A stretch of DNA of 64,000 bases from Arctopsyche grandis. Taxonomy: Eukaryota; Arthropoda; Insecta; Trichoptera; Hydropsychidae. The position numbers were made by a program, and so were the translations under genes. The DNA lies in NCBI RefSeq assembly GCF_051622035.1, contig NC_135355.1, positions 22,312,486-22,376,485 of the forward strand. Reading direction: 5' to 3'. Positions 60,756-64,000 of the stretch are shown piece by piece; the stretch's first letter is position 1; each line of letters starts with the position of its first letter. The notes beneath the pieces were generated by a model, which saw nothing but the letters and a program-made list of their open reading frames with translations, was not told the DNA's origin and searched no databases.

Positions 60756-61253
60756 TTTTTTTATTTTATTTTATTTTATTTTTTTATTTTATTTTATTTT
60801 ATTTTTTTATTTTATTTCATACCAGGAAGGCATTACAGGTAAACCCCAATGCGCCTTCCTGGCCAAATTACAAACAATACAGCATTTTTTATTATATAAG
60901 TCGCTAAATTACGAGACACTGACTTAAACTCGACAATTAACGAGACATCTATGAATTGTACATACATTTTTATTGTAATATTTACATTAATCATACTCAA
61001 ATAGTGGTGACATAGTGGGTAGGAAGGATTTTTAGCCAATTTTTAATCGGGAATCGTTTCAACAATGAAATCAGAGAAAATTGGCAAACTCTGATAGGAA
61101 ACGATCAACCAGGAGTCACAAATCCTGGTCTGACCAGCAGCATTACAGATATACTCAGAAAAATTCTTTTCAATCGAGGTCAGCTCAAGGGATCGAACTC
61201 GGCGCCTCTCAGTGTTAAGCAGAAGCTTAACGACCGAGCCACGCTGCTGGCTA
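60756..61253 (-). mobile_element. tRNA-derived SINE with LINE-type 3' hairpin (copy C)
   Basis: On the minus strand the head holds pol III box A (TGGCTCGGTCGTTAAG) and box B (GAGTTCGATCCC) at tRNA-like spacing. A core shared with 6728-6946 follows (GACCTCGATTGAAAA...TCTGATTTCATTGTTGAAAC), then a hairpin at 60822-60862 (stem CCAGGAAGGC / GCCTTCCTGG) and an (AAAAT)n tail. Head, core, LINE-derived end and A-rich tail are the standard SINE plan. The copy looks complete. Older copies are fragments only. Confidence 0.8.
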
Positions 61254-61344
61254 TTTTTATGTATGTATGTGTGTATTTGTTCGAAATAATGAAAAATGAA
61301 ATTGAAAAATTTTAACCAACTCTTTGACAGCCACCTTAAACATT

Positions 61345-61715
61345 AAGGTTCGTTTATACCATTACAGCTCAATCCAGTGACTGCACGTAAACAGCAGCAC
61401 CAAAAATATTATTTAGTACATTTTATGTACATATTTTGAAAACACATTCATATCGCGTGTACATGGCCTATTCGACACAGCAGTACCTTAAATGATCTAT
61501 TAATATTATACAGCAGTACAAGTCACCGAAACGTACTATACGCACGACATGACGTCATAGTGGCGAGTGCACCCGTAGCAATGAAATAGTTGCCACATAC
61601 ATATAAATATTGTCGCAAACGTCACATTGTGACAATATATACGACACAAGCAATATTGCGCCATTTCGTCACGCTCTGTAATGTATGAGTAGCAAATTTT
61701 GCCAAAAAAAAAAAT
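61345..61715. repeat. Dispersed repeat family X, copy 2
   Basis: Aligns with 23045-23455 in the same orientation. The best conserved block is TGACGTCATAGTGGCGAGTG followed by CACC. Confidence 0.7.
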
Positions 61716-62032
61716 GTATGAATGTGCCGATAGCTGACGGTGCTGCTTAGTCTTTTCCGTGAAGTGTTGTGCCGAACTGTTAACGAGCAGTGCTGGATAA
61801 TATAAAGTTAGCTTAGTAATTTTTAAATAACGCGCGTTTGATGTTACATATACATAATATTACAGTACCGTTCGACGAATTGTAAGCCTTTAAAGCGAGA
61901 TTTTCCGCAACGCAACATCAATTTTCTGCACGGTTCGAGTGCCCGATAACGCTACAAGACCTCTCATATGCGATTTTCCCCTCTGATGAAAATTTGCGAT
62001 AGCGTTAATCACAATTATTATTATCGAGAACG

Positions 62033-62064
62033 ACGTCACATGACGTTCCGTTAACGTCATGTGA
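62033..62064. promoter_or_regulatory. CRE-like palindrome cluster
   Basis: GACGTCACATGACGTTCCGT followed by TAACGTCATGTG holds several TGACGT/ACGTCA half-sites. CACATGACGTT and AACGTCATGTG form an 11-bp inverted pair. It could bind CREB/ATF-type factors. No adjacent gene was identified, so the role is unknown. Confidence 0.35.
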
Positions 62065-62269
62065 ATGAAACTATGTCAGTCGCAGTCCTGATAAATTTTC
62101 ACTGATTCCGAAGCTAAGCCGCGTCACTAATTAGATTACAATTCATAAATAACTCCACGCTAACACAAGAAACTAGGAAATACGCGATTATTCATAATTC
62201 TAAATATTCGATGACGTATAATGACCATCAAGCGCCAAGGGTACTAGCAAGTGTGTATGTACCTAGCGA

Positions 62270-63870
62270 CAGTGGCGGACTGGGACTGAAATCAGTGCAT
62301 GCCAGGAGTCAAAGGGGGCCCCACCCAGGGTTAAAAAAATTTGTCCCCCCCCCCCATATAGCAAAATTTTCTTCTTTCCATCACGCTAAAAATCAAGGGC
62401 AAAAAATAAATAAAATTTTCAAAAATGGGAATAAACAAATTTAGGTACAAGAAAAATGGCAAAAGCAAAATAGATCCATAAATTACATTGTATATTTCGT
62501 TTTAATCCTTGTCCTAGGTAAATAGAATGCATCATAAAAGAATGCGGCATAAAAGCGGCTTTTACTTTCGGTAGAAAACAATCAGGGACGTCATTTCAGC
62601 TTTTTCTTGGGGGGGGGGGGGGGGGCAGGCAAAGATTGGTCAAATTGAATTTTTTTTCAAAAAATCTTTTTTATATCGGAATAAAAATGGAAAATATACA
62701 ATATAAAAAAAATAAGCTTATTTTTGAAAAAATATATATAAAAATATCTTATGTAAAAAGCCAAAAAAGCGCCGCAGACGAAAATTTTTTTCCAAAAATC
62801 TTCACATGGTCGCAAAATGGTTAACAAAAGTCGACCATCAAAATGTATCACTATATCAAAAAATATACAAACTTTCGGAAAAATAAACGATACACATCTG
62901 TTTTTGAGACAAAATAAAGTAAAGGCGACCTTTCTAACGATTCGCTCAATGGGACGAACAATTTCTAAGAATGTTACCCAAGGCATACCACTTAAAAACC
63001 AAAATATATTTGCTTCAAAATAATAAAATCTTTTTTTTTCAAAGCACATAGCAGCGATTATTTTATTAGTTACACAAAAGTAACATAATATAAGAAATAA
63101 ACGCAGCATTCATAGATCCATAGTATCTCATTAATCATTAAATTCATAATATTTTCTAAATTCACCTATTCCTTAATTTAGGGGGGCGAGTGCCCCCCCC
63201 AAATTACGTCCCTGAAAACAAAAAATGCATAATATTTTCAATTAATGTTAATCGAAAATCGAGATTTTGGGGAGGGGCCCCTATCCTATGTTTCTATATA
63301 CATGGGTGTGTCTAGATTAGGAATAGATTTTATATTCGGAAACTGTTTAAAATTGTGTATTTAAATCTTACTATATCGTCGAAGTATAATCAAATATTAT
63401 TTTGAAAGTATGTATGAAGTAAATTTAAATCGCTGGTTGATGATGAATCGTCCTATCAAAATTGTTTTAAGCAATTCAGTTTATATTATTCACGGAAATT
63501 TGTTTATTCCCATTTTTATTTCATTAGGTAGTTGTAACATAGGTTGGAAATATAACATATCCTTGAGGTTGGAAATGGGCCCAGTAAAAGGGCCCACGCA
63601 AATGTTGAAACTTACATTTCCAGCCTAATAAAAAAAGTTAACCGATCCTTGGGCTGTTAAAGCAGGTATTAGTTGTTTGTGTATATCGTCAGAAATTTGT
63701 TTTGTTGAAATACCCAAACTCTAGGTCCCAAAGTGCAATATCCTATAAATTTTTACACACGTGAAATAGTTAAAAAGTTATTTAATTTTACTGAGGGCCC
63801 ATATTTTCTAACGGATAGTGGGGCCCACATGCCATCGGGCATGTACGCTTGTATGGCCAGTCCGCCACTG
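62270..63870. mobile_element. hAT-like non-autonomous transposon, copy 2 (1601 bp)
   Basis: Termini CAGTGGCGGACTGG and CCAGTCCGCCACTG, flanked by a perfect 8-bp duplication, CCTAGCGA, at 62262-62269 and 63871-63878. It is the same family as 9459-11442 but inverted. It lacks the extra segment of about 400 bases. A shared minus-strand open stretch (62657-63109) includes [14 protein letters not shown] and [18 protein letters not shown], which is not a recognised transposase. Confidence 0.92.
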
Positions 63871-64000
63871 CCTAGCGATGCAACCATAGAAAAAGTCTTG
63901 TTGAAATCGAAAGTCAACTTTATTAAAAATAGCCAAATTGACCAGCGTTACTCGGTAAACGTAGATGTTTTTTTAAATAATAAGTTTTTCAGATGATCTA

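Overview
The window is an AT-rich arthropod, almost certainly insect, nuclear genome segment. The evidence is GT-AG introns (several only 69-179 bp), long AT-rich intergenic DNA full of ATGTATGTAC-type microsatellite words, and a typical insect repeat set of hAT, Helitron-like, mariner-like and piggyBac-like DNA elements plus RTE-type and jockey-type LINEs. The order cannot be settled from the sequence alone. No prokaryotic genes, CRISPR arrays, rRNA genes or viral genes were seen.

Three host genes are supported, all on the + strand. The left edge holds the 3' end of a MAN1/LEMD3-type inner nuclear membrane protein (3-812). Next is a complete eight-exon gene for the mitochondrial branched-chain 2-oxoacid dehydrogenase E1-beta subunit, BCKDHB (5785-12509). 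All exon joins keep frame and give 365 residues. At 37.2-38.0 kb is the 5' coding exon of an unrecognised acidic protein. A GC-rich, promoter-like island lies about 4 kb upstream of it, and a possible further exon lies at 44.1 kb. The rest of that gene would lie beyond what can be read here.

Everything else is intergenic or intronic and dominated by mobile elements. Intact hAT insertions with perfect 8-bp target duplications occur at 9459-11442 (inside BCKDHB intron 6), 16535-17456 and 62270-63870. A more decayed hAT lies at 23890-24670. Short Helitron-like elements occur at 19.0, 21.6, 38.6, 40.7, 42.8 and 45.0 kb. RTE-type LINE 3' ends occur at 18.5, 25.9-26.7, 27.6-28.4 (chimeric with a jockey-type piece), 39.5 and 43.0-43.6 kb. 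Other LINE remnants lie at 1.2-1.7, 32.1-32.6 and 49.0-49.4 kb. A tRNA-derived SINE lies at 60.8-61.25 kb, with older core fragments at 6.7, 35.3 and 39.5 kb. Two large foldback elements lie at 13.8-14.2 and 52.7-53.3 kb.

The most notable pattern is a 40-41 nt hairpin at the 3' end of LINE copies (13157-13197, 32101-32140) and of the SINE (60822-60862). Four adjacent base pairs of the outer stem differ between copies but are exchanged on both sides, so pairing is kept. This suggests a shared RNA signal read by one LINE reverse transcriptase.
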